Shown: piece after piece, positions 1 to 11,591 of the stretch | Layout: every line of letters starts with the position of its first letter | Position numbering within the stretch: the first letter of the stretch is position 1 | Assembly (NCBI GenBank): GCA_015143295.1 | Contig: CM026561.1 | Span: forward strand, 37,142,875-37,206,874 | Source: Tetracentron sinense | Taxonomy: Eukaryota > Streptophyta > Magnoliopsida > Trochodendrales > Trochodendraceae | Reading direction: 5' to 3' | Length of the DNA: 64,000 bases | Notes under the pieces: model-generated | What the model saw: the letters and a program-made list of their open reading frames with translations, nothing else | Database searches by the model: none | Told to the model about the DNA's origin: nothing | Made by a program: the position numbers and the translations under genes

Positions 1-1249
1 GCATCAAATTTCCATTGAACATTTGATGAATTTGTACATATGAGAAAACAATGCACACTTATTGTATACAAAAAAAAAAAAAAAAGATGAAATTGGAAGA
101 ATAATAGACCATAGTTCCCAAATAGCTATGTCATTGATAATCCACAAATTGTACGCTTAGGTCTCGTTTCTTTTTTGAGGGATTGTTAATTCTCACTGGT
201 TTAATAGAACTCCACAAAAATAATTTAAAAAAAGTTTTATGAAATCCCAAGCTCATGGTCGAAATCTTTTATGCTACTGGTCGAAATCATCAAAAATTTG
301 TAACTTTGTCAAAATCTGGAAGTAATTTCTTGCATTATGCAAAATATTGCACTATCTATTGCAATACTTTGATTGGTAAAACATTGGCTAGGTGTGAGAT
401 GCCCACATATGGGGCAAAAGTTTTAATCTTGCTTGAGAGATTTAAAAAAAAAAGACAAGGTATCTTCAAGCACAAGTGTAAAGGAAATTGTAAAAATCAT
501 GGTAATAAATATCCCAAAAAACCATTAGGTGATAACGATTTTGGTAACGACGAAGCAATATGAGCTACATTACATTTTTTAAGAATTTTTTTTATGTAAC
601 ATTTGTTACGAAGTTGTTTATTGGCAATACTGTTACATATTACGTACCGTTCGACGCTATATTACATACCGTGGGTTTTAGAAACCCATTCAAGTTCACT
701 TCTTAAAAAAATTATTTTCTTCCCTCTCTAGAGTAAAAAAATGACCACTCAATCTTGTTTTCTTTGGATAGAAACTAGATCTACTTAAAGAATCAATGGG
801 TTGAAGTTTTAAAACTCACTTTCGGGAAACTCCTCAGTTTGGTTTTTTCCTTTTTGATTGGGTTAGATTTCTCAACATTCTTCAATTAAGGTTTGTTAGT
901 TAATGCATATTAGCAAGTTTAGAACATAGATTAATTGATTGCAAGTGAACTCCATGAATCTAAGATGATTTGGGTCATGCATTTTTTTTTATCTCATAGT
1001 GTGTTAATTAAAGTTGATGAATTATGATCTTCATGAATAACATGCATTTAATATCAATGATTTAGTTTGCCTTTCAATTTTAAACATTATCCCAATTAAT
1101 GTGTTACATAATGGTTTTGGCCAGACCTATTACACATTCCGAAACTGTTATTTAAAACTCGGATGTTTATGGCAAGTCATGTATGACTAGTGGCAACTAA
1201 TTGAGAAATATGAAAAATATTGTGATTGACTTGTTGGGCTACTTGTGAA
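1..1249. other. AT-rich non-coding stretch, no gene seen
   Basis: The short open frames here have no recognisable domain and no splice-consistent extension. Missing 5' exons of the TPR/DnaJ gene were looked for in this stretch and not found. Confidence 0.5.
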
Positions 1250-1656
1250 CAATGAATATAGTTACCAAAGCGAGAAGCGATAATGAAAAGCAAAGTGAAA
1301 GCGAGAAGCAGGAAGCGAGGCTAAAAAATTCCTTATGAAACAAGAAGCAAGAAATGAGATATAGGTGACTTATTCCCATTATATTAGGATGACATCTATA
1401 CCTTTTACATAATATATTTTTGGAGAAGTAGGTGCCTTAGGTTTGAATCCAACGGTACTTGTTCAAGATTTACAACCTAGGCTCTAGACTCGGATCTATC
1501 TAATTATTTCTTACAAAAATAGCCCCGTTTGACCATTAAATTGGAAATAAACAGTCTCATTTGACCACTAAATGGGATTTGATGAAAGCGAGCTTTTTGG
1601 GAAGCGACTCTGGGAAACGAGCTTCCCATCTTTTACATAGCTTCCCTGCAACTATG
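1250..1656. mobile_element. hAT-type MITE rich in GAAGCGAG motifs
   Basis: The block opens with TATAGTTACCAAAGCGAGAAG and closes with the inverse GCTTCCCTGCAACTATG. CTTGTGAA is present on both sides (1242-1249 and 1657-1664), an 8-bp duplication typical of hAT insertions. There is no coding capacity. The left inverted repeat begins a few bases inside the duplication, so the exact left end is uncertain. Confidence 0.6.
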
Positions 1657-2114
1657 CTTGTGAACCCACGTGCTGGATTTTTTAATCTTTGGAGTTTTAT
1701 CTAGTGTTGCTTTATTGTGTGCATAGAGAGGCAAATGACTGGCTAAGCTAGTTTCATATGGGTTTGCTGATGGTTGGGCATCTGCCACTGTGATGTAGCC
1801 TTTAGCGTTCTGTGTTGGGTTTGCAAGCTTTTAGGCCGCCTATGAGGATTTTCTTTTGTTTTTACTTTATTATGTTATTTCTTTTCCTTTTATTTTTTAA
1901 GGCTTATTCAAGTGGTCAAACAGTGAAGATGTGTTTTGAACCCAGTTCTATTGTAGCAATTATCAGACTTACCAACTTTACCAAACTAGGTCTACTCTTC
2001 CGCTCTTTATATTGGTCAAAGTGATTTATTTTGATTAGGAAAGATGAATAAGTAACAGCTGGTTGTTTTATATCTTTATATATATATATATAAGTAACGG
2101 TGCAGGTACGTATT

Positions 2115-2525
2115 GTAAGCTTGTGAAGAAGTCTTGGTGTGGGAGAATCCTAATTTATCCTTTATCAGAAATAGATGCCAAACATGATCTTATCTAAGAC
2201 AAATTTTTTCATAACCTTTCTATCTGACATGCCCTACCTGATCTATCCGGGCTATACCCTCTCCAACCCTTGTGTGGGTGCTTCCCCCGCAACCCAACAA
2301 AAAAAAAGGGGGGTTCTAGGACAAACGATGTCGAGTCAAAAACACCTTCAATTAAAATTCTAATTTGTAAGTAGAATCTGATACTTTTAATAGAAAGTTG
2401 GTATTAAGTAGAACTCTAATTAGACATCTCACTTTCTCATAGGTATCTAAAGGGAGCATTTATTGGCGAGTCCTACTAATATATACTAAATCTAATTACA
2501 CCACATAAAACTCTAATTAGATATG
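2115..2525 (+). repeat. Direct repeat, left copy (partner at 4875-5115)
   Basis: The stretch from GTAAGCTTGTGAAGAAGTC to the AATATATACTAAATCTAATTA region matches 4875-5115 in the same orientation. The left copy has about 170 extra bases ending in a short A-run near 2308. The two copies enclose the SHMT pseudogene. The rest of 1657-3089 is AT-rich with no gene seen. Confidence 0.6.
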
Positions 2526-3089
2526 TCTAATTACATTACTAAAATAAGAACATTTATTTTACATGCGTAATATTAAGGATAAAAATGACTAACTTAAAAT
2601 TATTAAAAAATAGTTTTTATTGAAAACAATCTTTCAATCATTAGTTTGTATTAAATTTGATAAATTTTTGAAATAGAGAAAAAATAAGTATTATTAATAA
2701 GAGATAATAAGGGAAGAAGGCAAACAATATTTTAATTCTAAAACCTAATATAAAATCAATTATTTACCTATAATCAAATTTTTTATATTCAAACTTAGCA
2801 TAAGCCCCTATAAAATTTAAAGGCATGTGTGAGCAGATTAAACAGTAGCAAAGTTAGTAATAAAAGAATTCTATGTTAGATTTATGATTAATTGAACATA
2901 AAATTAAAAGTTACTATATTATTTTGCAAATATAATGCACGTCCTCTTCATCTATTAATTTGATACTTGGTAAACCCAACTGCATTTATCAAAAAATTTC
3001 CCATATAGTAGAAAGTATATTAATTAATAATGAGTATTTACTGGATTTTAAAGGTTTTGTGCCTTTTAAGCAATTTGTATTTTAATCTA

Positions 3090-3343
3090 GGAAAATAATC
3101 ACCTCCTCGGTCGGTGACGCGAGGAGGGCGTCGAGACGCCCCTTTTTCTACCACGTGTCCCCGTATTGACTCCTCATAACTGTGGTTAAGGTTCACTCAC
3201 CCCTAGGATTCACCCATCTACCCTTGGTTTTTAGAAAAAGAAATTAATCACTGGGGTTAACACCAGAGTTCATGGGAATTGAAGGGCTTTGTGAGAGCTA
3301 GGAGCAATAGTTCGCTCCTTGCCTGTGGATCGAACTATTGCTC
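3090..3343. mobile_element. Mutator-type MITE, copy 1
   Basis: The element runs from GGAAAATAATCACCTCCTCG to CGAACTATTGCTC. It is flanked by a perfect 9-bp duplication TTTAATCTA (3081-3089 and 3344-3352), the length made by Mutator-like transposases. An inverted copy lies at 15855-16133, sharing the end sequence, the internal GGTTTTTAGAAA region and the GTGAGAGC(G/T)AGGAG block. It is non-coding. Confidence 0.8.
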
Positions 3344-3572
3344 TTTAATCTAATAGGAGATCCATATTAGTTCTGTCTCAGGAAACTCTTAACTGCAATG
3401 GAAGCTCACATTTTCTTAACAAGAATCGTATTTGAAGGATGTGGAAGTTGTTGAGTGTCCGTGAGTTCTGAAGCTACCAACATCCTTTGATTGCCTTAAG
3501 CTCACAAATTGAAGGGCCTAGAATAAGAGAAGAGGAAGAGTCAATTGAATCTGGACTCTGTAGGAGTCATGA

Positions 3573-4640
3573 CTATAATGTAACGAAAAGAAAAATATTC
3601 CATGCTATCTTGGCAAATGTCTCAAACATAAGATTAGGAAACTGAAACACAGCATTCACCTGCAGTTGGCAATATTTGGTACATTCTAACTGCAATAATG
3701 ATTCTTTCCATACATTGTGTTTGTGTGTTGTCGTAGTTACAACACCACAATACTCAAAGGGATCAGAAACCACAGAAGCAGCAACAACTCCACTAATGTG
3801 AGCCATATCCATCATGAGATTGTATCATGAGATAAACACCAACAGCATCTGCTATCTTCCAAAGCATATCAATTGAAATTGATTAGATGTTAAAAAAAGA
3901 AAAAAGAAAGAAAAAAATACAAAAAGAACATCTGAAATATTAATGACTAATAGTGCTATATGGTTCAACAAGCAGAACCACCTAAGATCTATATTCTATA
4001 CCTTCTTCATTTGTGGATAGTCAAAATCTTGAGGATATGGACTGGCCCAGCAATAATGGGTTTTGGCTGAAAGCGAACAATTGATTTCTCGAGAATGTCA
4101 TAATCAAAAGGCCTGTCTGCAAATTTGATAGGAAACAAATTCAAACCAACAACCAAAACCAAACTACATTAATAGCAAGCTTGAAGAAAAAATGCAGCCC
4201 CTGTAGATTCGTCAAGCTGGTAAGGCATGGATTCGAAATAAACTGATGTGTCCGATACCCATCTTTTAGGAGTCATGAATCCATGAGACAAGTGTCCCCC
4301 GTGAGTAGGTCCAAACCCTACATCGGTTACATGTACAACTCAATACGGTTCCATGTATCCAAAAGAAAAATAAGTTGTAATGCCCACAGCAAAAAAGGAA
4401 GCAAAATTCAGCTTACCATTTTTAGATCATGTGGACTAAGTGCAGTGTGAACCTCAAAATTAGCTGGAGAACCAGACAAAGGTTGAGCATTGACACCACA
4501 ATTCTTTGGATCTAAGTGAAATGTTGATTGCATGTAATAATGAAAAATGAGAATAAGTAAGAGATCAAGCACTTTCTTTAAATGCCAAAGATTTGCCTTT
4601 TACCCGGTAGTCCTTCAGTTCCACGGTTCCTCCTTCAACA
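3573..4640 (-). pseudogene. Serine hydroxymethyltransferase pseudogene fragment
   Basis: SHMT is a PLP enzyme that interconverts serine and glycine with tetrahydrofolate. Reading down the minus strand, the blocks follow family order: TEGLPGKR near 4630; [14 protein letters not shown] near 4470; [20 protein letters not shown] near 4270; YDILEKSIVRFQPKPIIAG then, in another frame, SPYPQDFDYPQMKK near 4050; IADAVG near 3860; and [20 protein letters not shown] and VTTTTHK at 3813-3715. The VTTTTHK lysine is the cofactor lysine. The blocks resemble the plastidial/mitochondrial plant type. Intron remnants persist between them, so this is a genomic copy, not a retrocopy. It is broken: a frame change follows PKPIIAG, a short duplication precedes MMDMAH, and the N-terminus and everything after the cofactor lysine are absent. 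Confidence 0.85.
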
Positions 4641-4874
4641 ATTTACAGAGATATAGTGACAAAGCATTAAGAGAGAACAAAAACAAGAACAAAGTATCTT
4701 TCTATAATTATCCCAACTATTTTTTTTATTGAAAGGATGAAAAAACTTACTGAAAGCGATTGCAGTTCCTTTTTTGGTCGCATCCTGCATTAGAAAGACA
4801 GTAAATATAGAGGGAGACAGGGAGAGAAGAGGGTTCGTGCTTGGAGAAGAAATCGCAAGTTTGTTTGGAGAAGA

Positions 4875-5115
4875 ATTGTAAACTTGTCAAGAAGTTTTGG
4901 TGTGAGAGAATCCTAATATGTTATTTTATTAGAGATAGATGTTAAGTAAAATTCTAATTTGAGTTGATATTAAGTTGAATTCTAATACTTTTAATAGAAA
5001 GGTAGTATTAAGTAGAACCCTAATTAGGCATCCCACTACCTCATACGTATTATGGGGAGAATTTATTGGTGGGTCCTACTAATATATACTATATTTGATT
5101 ACACTTCATAGAACT
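4875..5115 (+). repeat. Direct repeat, right copy (partner at 2115-2525)
   Basis: This copy runs from GTAAACTTGTCAAGAAGTT through GGGTCCTACTAATATATACT. It is about 80 percent similar by eye to the left copy and lies just beyond the SHMT fragment. 5116-6030 holds no recognisable exon and is probably intron of the TPR/DnaJ gene. Confidence 0.6.
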
Positions 5116-6030
5116 ATTTTTATTATAATTTAATTGGGTCTAAATAAAGTAAGGTTTAGGGGTAATTATGTCCACATAAAATTTGGTATACTCCTTGTAC
5201 TCTCATTAGTAGAATGATATATATATATATATACTTTTATTTGATTACAGAGATATAACTCAGTGGTCACATTCGCATGTATTATATGCAGGTTGTTTGT
5301 TGAAAACCCCCCTTATCCATGTGTATACTAAACTCATGAATGAAATAGGTAGAAGTTTAGTTTCTCATAAGATATGTTGTATTTCAATGTGTCGTCATCA
5401 TCGTTGCCTTACCTCAAATATTTTGGGTCCGCAAGAAGATAATAATGAGGATTCTTGACCTGTTTAGTCTTCTCAGATAGGATGATGCCCTACATATTTC
5501 GTTTAATATGCCTGCTGTCTTATTTATGAGAATGGAAACCCTTGTAAGTGACAGAAGCTTTTGGAAGTGTTGACTGTGAAGCCAAATGCTGTTCAGAGTT
5601 CAGACCTTGTAGCTGAGTTGCATGTAGGCTTATGAGGCTCTTCTCTTGCTAATTCTACCTTGTTCAGTCATGATGATGGTTTTTTTCCTTTTTCTTTCTG
5701 GGAAACTGATTCCCTCTAAATTCAACCATTTTATCCTTGAATTAATCTCTTTTTGTTGCTTCAGAAAGGAAGGCAAGTATAAGTCTTTCATTTTATCGAT
5801 GTGTTTGCCTCTCATTTTTTTGTCACTATTGAGATTATTTAAACAAAATATTCCTATGATAACTGATCATATTTTTCCTTTCAGTATGATTTCATGCACA
5901 CATGTTCTACAAGACAGTTAAGACCATAAGAGAGTTTCTGAAGGAAACCTTTTAGAAGATGCTATTAATGATGTTCCTTCTACCCCTTGGTTGTAGTTTT
6001 TAGCTCTAATTTACCCTTGCACTGTTGCAG

Positions 6031-9000
6031 GCAATTTCCAGAAGGGCCACCTTACATGAGATGATTAGGGACTATGGACAAGCAGCTAGTGATCTGCAGA
6101 GACTTATAGCTCTTCTCGAAAAAAAACCAGAGGATAAGGCCAATCAATCCGGAGCATTAGGTAGATCAACGTGCAGTGTGAATGATTTAAGACAGGCTCG
6201 TTTGCGTCTTTCCACAATGGAAGAAGAAGCTAAAAAAGGAATTCCCTTGGAGATGTACCTCATTTTGTAAGTTCTTCCTTCAAGAGAACCCCAACAGCTT
6301 GGGTCTTGAAGTAACTTGTACTTCTTATTAGGAAAATAGAGTTTCTTTTTAATTATTTATTTGAGATACACCTTATAATTACTGATGGATATTAATCCCA
6401 ATCTTATAATTATAATACACCAGCAATGGTACGATGTATCTCAATAAACATTTTTGCAATGATACTTCATTTTCCTAATCTGCCAAACCTGATATGCTCT
6501 TATTTGAACTCTTTTTTCCTAATACTCGGTTCCTGATGATCTTATGGAATTATTTATGTCTGTGTCGTCAAGCCTATCTTATAAGCTATCTCGTCATTCT
6601 GATGTGGGAATTACTCGTGTCCTTTAAATAGGGAAAGATACTGAGCTCTGTTATTTGAGCTTCTTCCATACAGTTTCTATATGATATCTCAATCAATTCT
6701 TTGATGTTGGTAGAATGTAGTCGTCCTACAGAGGTATATTACGAAGCACTCTTTAGCACCTAGAACACCAAGTCTAACATATGAAGGAAATAGTTAATGC
6801 ATCCTCAAGAGGTTCAGGCTGTAATTAACTTTTGTGCTTTTCCTATCTTTACCAAATTCTTTTGTCACATTCTTCATTTTGGTCATTCAGTTCGGCATGT
6901 AAATGGGTCTCTGTCCTTGCCTTTTGGTACCCTCATACTCCTAGTTCAATAATAAACTCGTGCCAAGGATGACTATGGAGGAAAATAAGAAGAGACAAAA
7001 AAAAAAAAGAATAAAGATTTACCACTCAATGACTGGATACAAAACAGATGAAAAGCTAAGTAAATTAGTATCAGAACATCTGCTGCATACTACTTTCTCT
7101 GGCATATTTTAGATTGACCAGTAAAGTGCATGTGCTTTGCCTATGATTTTATTTTATTACTATGAAATATTTGTACCTTTATCTCTTTAAGGGTTCCTTA
7201 TTTTATAGAGATTTTCTTTGAAACACTCCTAAATACCCAAAACAATGCTAACTAGCAGGACAGAATCTACCTATCTCTTTCCACTCCTACTTCCAATTCT
7301 TTGTCCCATCTTTTACATCTCATGCCTTCCATCATATGTAAAACTAACTGATACCACGATACTCATTCCATCGGATCCAACATGTGTCAAACTAAGTAAT
7401 ACAAAGGATACTACACACGTCTGAATTTGAGCAGAGTATATAAAAAACACGGAAACTAAAAATAAGGGACTGAGATACTTAAACATCATCAATGCCACCC
7501 CAAAAGTTGTTCAACAAAAATTATCTACTGGAAGTAAGCCAATAAAATGTTTTGAGAATAAACCAATCAGACGACATTGGTCAGTATTGTTGTAGGGATC
7601 ATAGGCTACAATTCTCTTCAAACAATCCATCCCATGCAGAATCCTATTGTAGCAAACAGCTCCGTCGAATGCAACAAACATAACAATGTGGCCATGACAC
7701 GACATCTTCAAGTCTTTCCATTCACCAGCCTGAAAAGAAAGTATCTCCAAATTCAGAAATTCAGACCACCCAATAGGTTTTGTGATGCGGACGGTGGACC
7801 ACTTGTAGCGTGTCATGCCCTCTTCCTGCTAGGGCTCGTAGACGAAATCTATATAGGTAAAGTAGTGGCTCCGAGGGGGTTGAGGCAGTGTGACTAATTG
7901 CATAGTGAGTGGGTTGGGCTTATGAGATTCTCAACCAATCGCTATTATCAACCAACCATATTCACCCCCTCTCTTAATCACCGGTTATTTATGTAAGCGC
8001 TTATGAGATTTTCAACCAACTGCTATTATCTTGTGATGATCTATGCATCTCTCCCAAATAAGCAATTCTCATAATCCAAACCCAATGAGCCCTTAGCACA
8101 ATAATCCACCCTTATCAATAGTGGCTTCTAGGAAATATAGAAATTATTAAGGGCAGCCTTGTCTAGTAAAAGTCATGTAATAAAAGGTTTTTTTATTATT
8201 AAAAAACCTTAAAAATTGCTTGTACTTTTATAATTGGTATAGAATGGGTTGTGATAAGTGTGCTTTGCCATTCCTACAAGTGCCTAACTTTTCCCTTTAT
8301 GGAATGTACTAATTGGTTCATCTATTCGCTCATACCATGGTTGTCAAGGCTACTAGGTGACTTGAGGCGATAGACCCTATGGATGCCTGAGGTGTCCGAG
8401 GCATTGCCTGATGAACTCTTTGCAGCAAAAAATTCCCCCAATATGAGATCTATGTATGATGCATTTCCTTAAATAAGGGGCGTCATGCAATTCATATAAA
8501 TTGCAAATCTTCGTTGTCCAAATGCACTTTGATAGAACCATCATTAAAAATAGTTCTACGAATAATAAATTAGGATTTCAAGTGTTGGAAATTTTAAAAA
8601 AAAAAACAAAAAAAATCTACAATGATTGTCGAAAGGGGGAGAGAGGGATTGTGAGGGACAAGAATAGAAAGAAACAACAATTTACAGTGACAACCGAATA
8701 GGAGAGAGAGAGAGAGAGAGAGAGAGGAAAGAGTGTAAGACTGAATAAAAAGCAGGAAAATAGCCTGACGGTCATTGTGACGGAGAACAAAGGAGAGAGA
8801 AGAGAGGGAAAGGTTATACCTCTTACTCTCATTTCTACTTTATTTCTTCGCAATTATATTCAAGAAAAGTAATAAAAAAATAGATATAGTTATAGAGGCT
8901 GCACTTATTTAAATTATAAAAGATCCCTTTAAATATAGGTTAATGAGAGTTTTGAAGGCCCTGGAGGGAATTTGGGCATTTAAAGGCATTTTTTTGTTAT

Positions 9001-11555
9001 TGGGCTGCCTAAGCTCAGTTGTATGCCTTTAACAACCATGCAAAAAATGAGGGGGGCCATATTGTCCACCCAGAAACAAAGAGAGAGAGAGAGACCAATT
9101 GGTCTACCCAATGAGAGAGAGAGAGAGAGAGAGAACGGGTTAAGAGGGAAACATACTTGACACCGTTCGTCTTTTTTTTTTCTTTTATTGAATACTTTTT
9201 TTTTGATATACCAACCCTAACATATTATATGGTGAAAGATATGAGAAGTATATAAAGTAACATATTTTTTTATTTACCAAACTACCATATTCAAATAAAA
9301 TTAATTTTTATGTCCTTAAACAATAATAATATTTTATATATAGTTCTCAAGTCGTGTTGGGTTCCGAAAGCGGTGAGAGGTCCGCATGATCAGAGTCTAT
9401 GGAAAGGCATTATGGCTAATGCTAGTCTAGTGGTGCCGTACTTCAGGTTTCTAGTTGGCACTTGGCAGGGGGTCTGAGGTCAGGTTATGGTTGGACGTTT
9501 GGTGTGGAAGCACTAGGCTGAAGGATGACTTCGGTAACTTGTTCTTGCTAGCGTCTGAGAGGACTATCTCAGTAGGGGAGTCTTATGAGGGGTCGGGGGA
9601 GGGAGTGGTGTGGTGTCCGAGTTTGCGTTGAGACTTGAACGATTGGGAGGTTGAGGATATGGCTCGCCTATTGGAGCGTATCTCGTTGATTTTCCCGTGC
9701 GACGAAATTAGGGATAGTAGGATTTGGGCTAGAGACAACCATGGTCGGTTGTCAGTAAATCTCTGTTACATTTATTGTATCTTTTCTCCTTGGAGTTGTT
9801 TCCTCATAGGATTGTTTGAAATTCTAGCATCCCTTCAAATGTATTTTTTTTCATGTGGAATGCGGCATTGAATAAAATTCTAATATGTGACCATTTACAA
9901 AATAGAGGGTGGAGGTTGGTTAACTGTTGTTTCTTATGCCTTCAAGCAGAAGAGACCGTGGACCATCTCTTATTGCACTGTCTTATTGTGTTTGAGATTT
10001 TGGGTTTCTTTCTTTCCCGGGTGGGGGTTGACTGGGTCTTTCCTTCCTTTCTCAACTTCTTATCTTGTTGGACGAAGATGATTGAGAATGACGCTAGGGC
10101 GGCGATTTGGGTGGTGCTCCCGGGGGCTATATCTTGGATGATTTGGAAGGAGAGAAACCCCAGAGTTTTTGAGGATTCATCCTCCTCAATGGAGCGTATT
10201 TGTGCCTGGATCCGTAGAGTGGTTTTGGAAGGGGCGGGGCTTCATTGTGAAGTAGAGGATCTAAGGGAGGTGTTGGGTTATTGAGATTGTTTTGGGTGTT
10301 TGGAGTTTTTTCTTTTTTCTTTATTTGGGGTTGAGTTTATACACTTGTAAACTCTTCTTCCCTTTTCATTGTGCCTTGTATCGCCTCTTTTGGTTAATAT
10401 ATGGTGCTTGCTTATTGATATAAAAAAAAAAAAGGTGACCGGGCTACTTGAGGCGAAAGATCCCATGGACGCCTGAGGTGCCCGAGTCGTCATCTGATGA
10501 ATTTTTTATTACAGAAATTCCCTCTAATATGAGATTTATGTATTATGCATTTTCTTTTATAAGAGACCCTACATTCTTATAAACAAGGTTGTTAAATCGT
10601 AATCGAATCGTAAAATCGTTTTAGAACCGATTCGAATCGATTTAAATCGGGATTCAAATCGTAAATCGTAAGATTCAATCCATTTTTTAAAAAATTGTTT
10701 AAAAAATACAAAAAATTACTTAATAAATCAGAAAAATAAAATAATCTATTATCTAAAAGATTTCATTCATATCTATTGATTAAAGAAAGTAATTAATATT
10801 TCATTACATACACTATAAAAATCACGAATGATCTCCCTAAAATGAAAAAAAAATCAATATCATTAAAGATAAATAAACTAAAGTAAACTTATATAATCAT
10901 GTTGTATGAGATTAAGTATCAAAAGACTTGTACTATTAAAAAGACTAATAAAATAAACTATCAAGTTTTCCCAAAATCCAACTCCATCATCTTTCTCCTT
11001 CTTTCATCTCCTTTTTTTTTTTTTCTCATTACACAGCAACAAAGAGACAACACAAATAGGGGTTTTGACATGTCCGTAACAGGAGTTTTCCTGTTTCTTC
11101 TCTCTTCTTAAAAACCATAAAGTATCTTTAGAAAATCAAAAGAATAAAAAAAATAATTTAAGTATTGGTCTGTAAAAGGGGTTTCGTGCTCGAATCGTAT
11201 GAATCACATGAACTGCATGATTTGAATTGCAAATCCTAATATGAATCGCAAATCAAATGAGATTTACCCAATTAAGATTTTCACGTCCGATTTGAATCAT
11301 TTTGCTTGGGATTCGAATTGAATCGTAGGATTTGAATCATAAATCGGAAGGATTTAACAACCATGCTTATAAATTACACAATTGTTAAGATGCACTTTGA
11401 TAGAATCATCGTTAGATATAGTTCTAAGAATAATAAAAGGGGATTTCAAGTATTGGTAAAAAATGAAATAAAATTAAGTCTACAATGATTGCTGAAAGGG
11501 AGGAAGAGAGAGGAATTGTGAGATATAAAACATAGACAGCCCAACAAGAAAGAGA

Positions 11556-11591
<36 letters not shown>

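Noticed and set aside
255-563. 102-residue open frame
   Set aside because: Low-complexity, lysine- and asparagine-rich translation of AT-rich DNA with no domain or splice support.
8701-9140. CRISPR-like or regulatory GA repeats
   Set aside because: Plain GA-microsatellites within a duplicated repeat unit.
9635-9871. Possible small gene upstream of the zinc-binding frame
   Set aside because: It is the decayed 5' part of the same LINE fragment.
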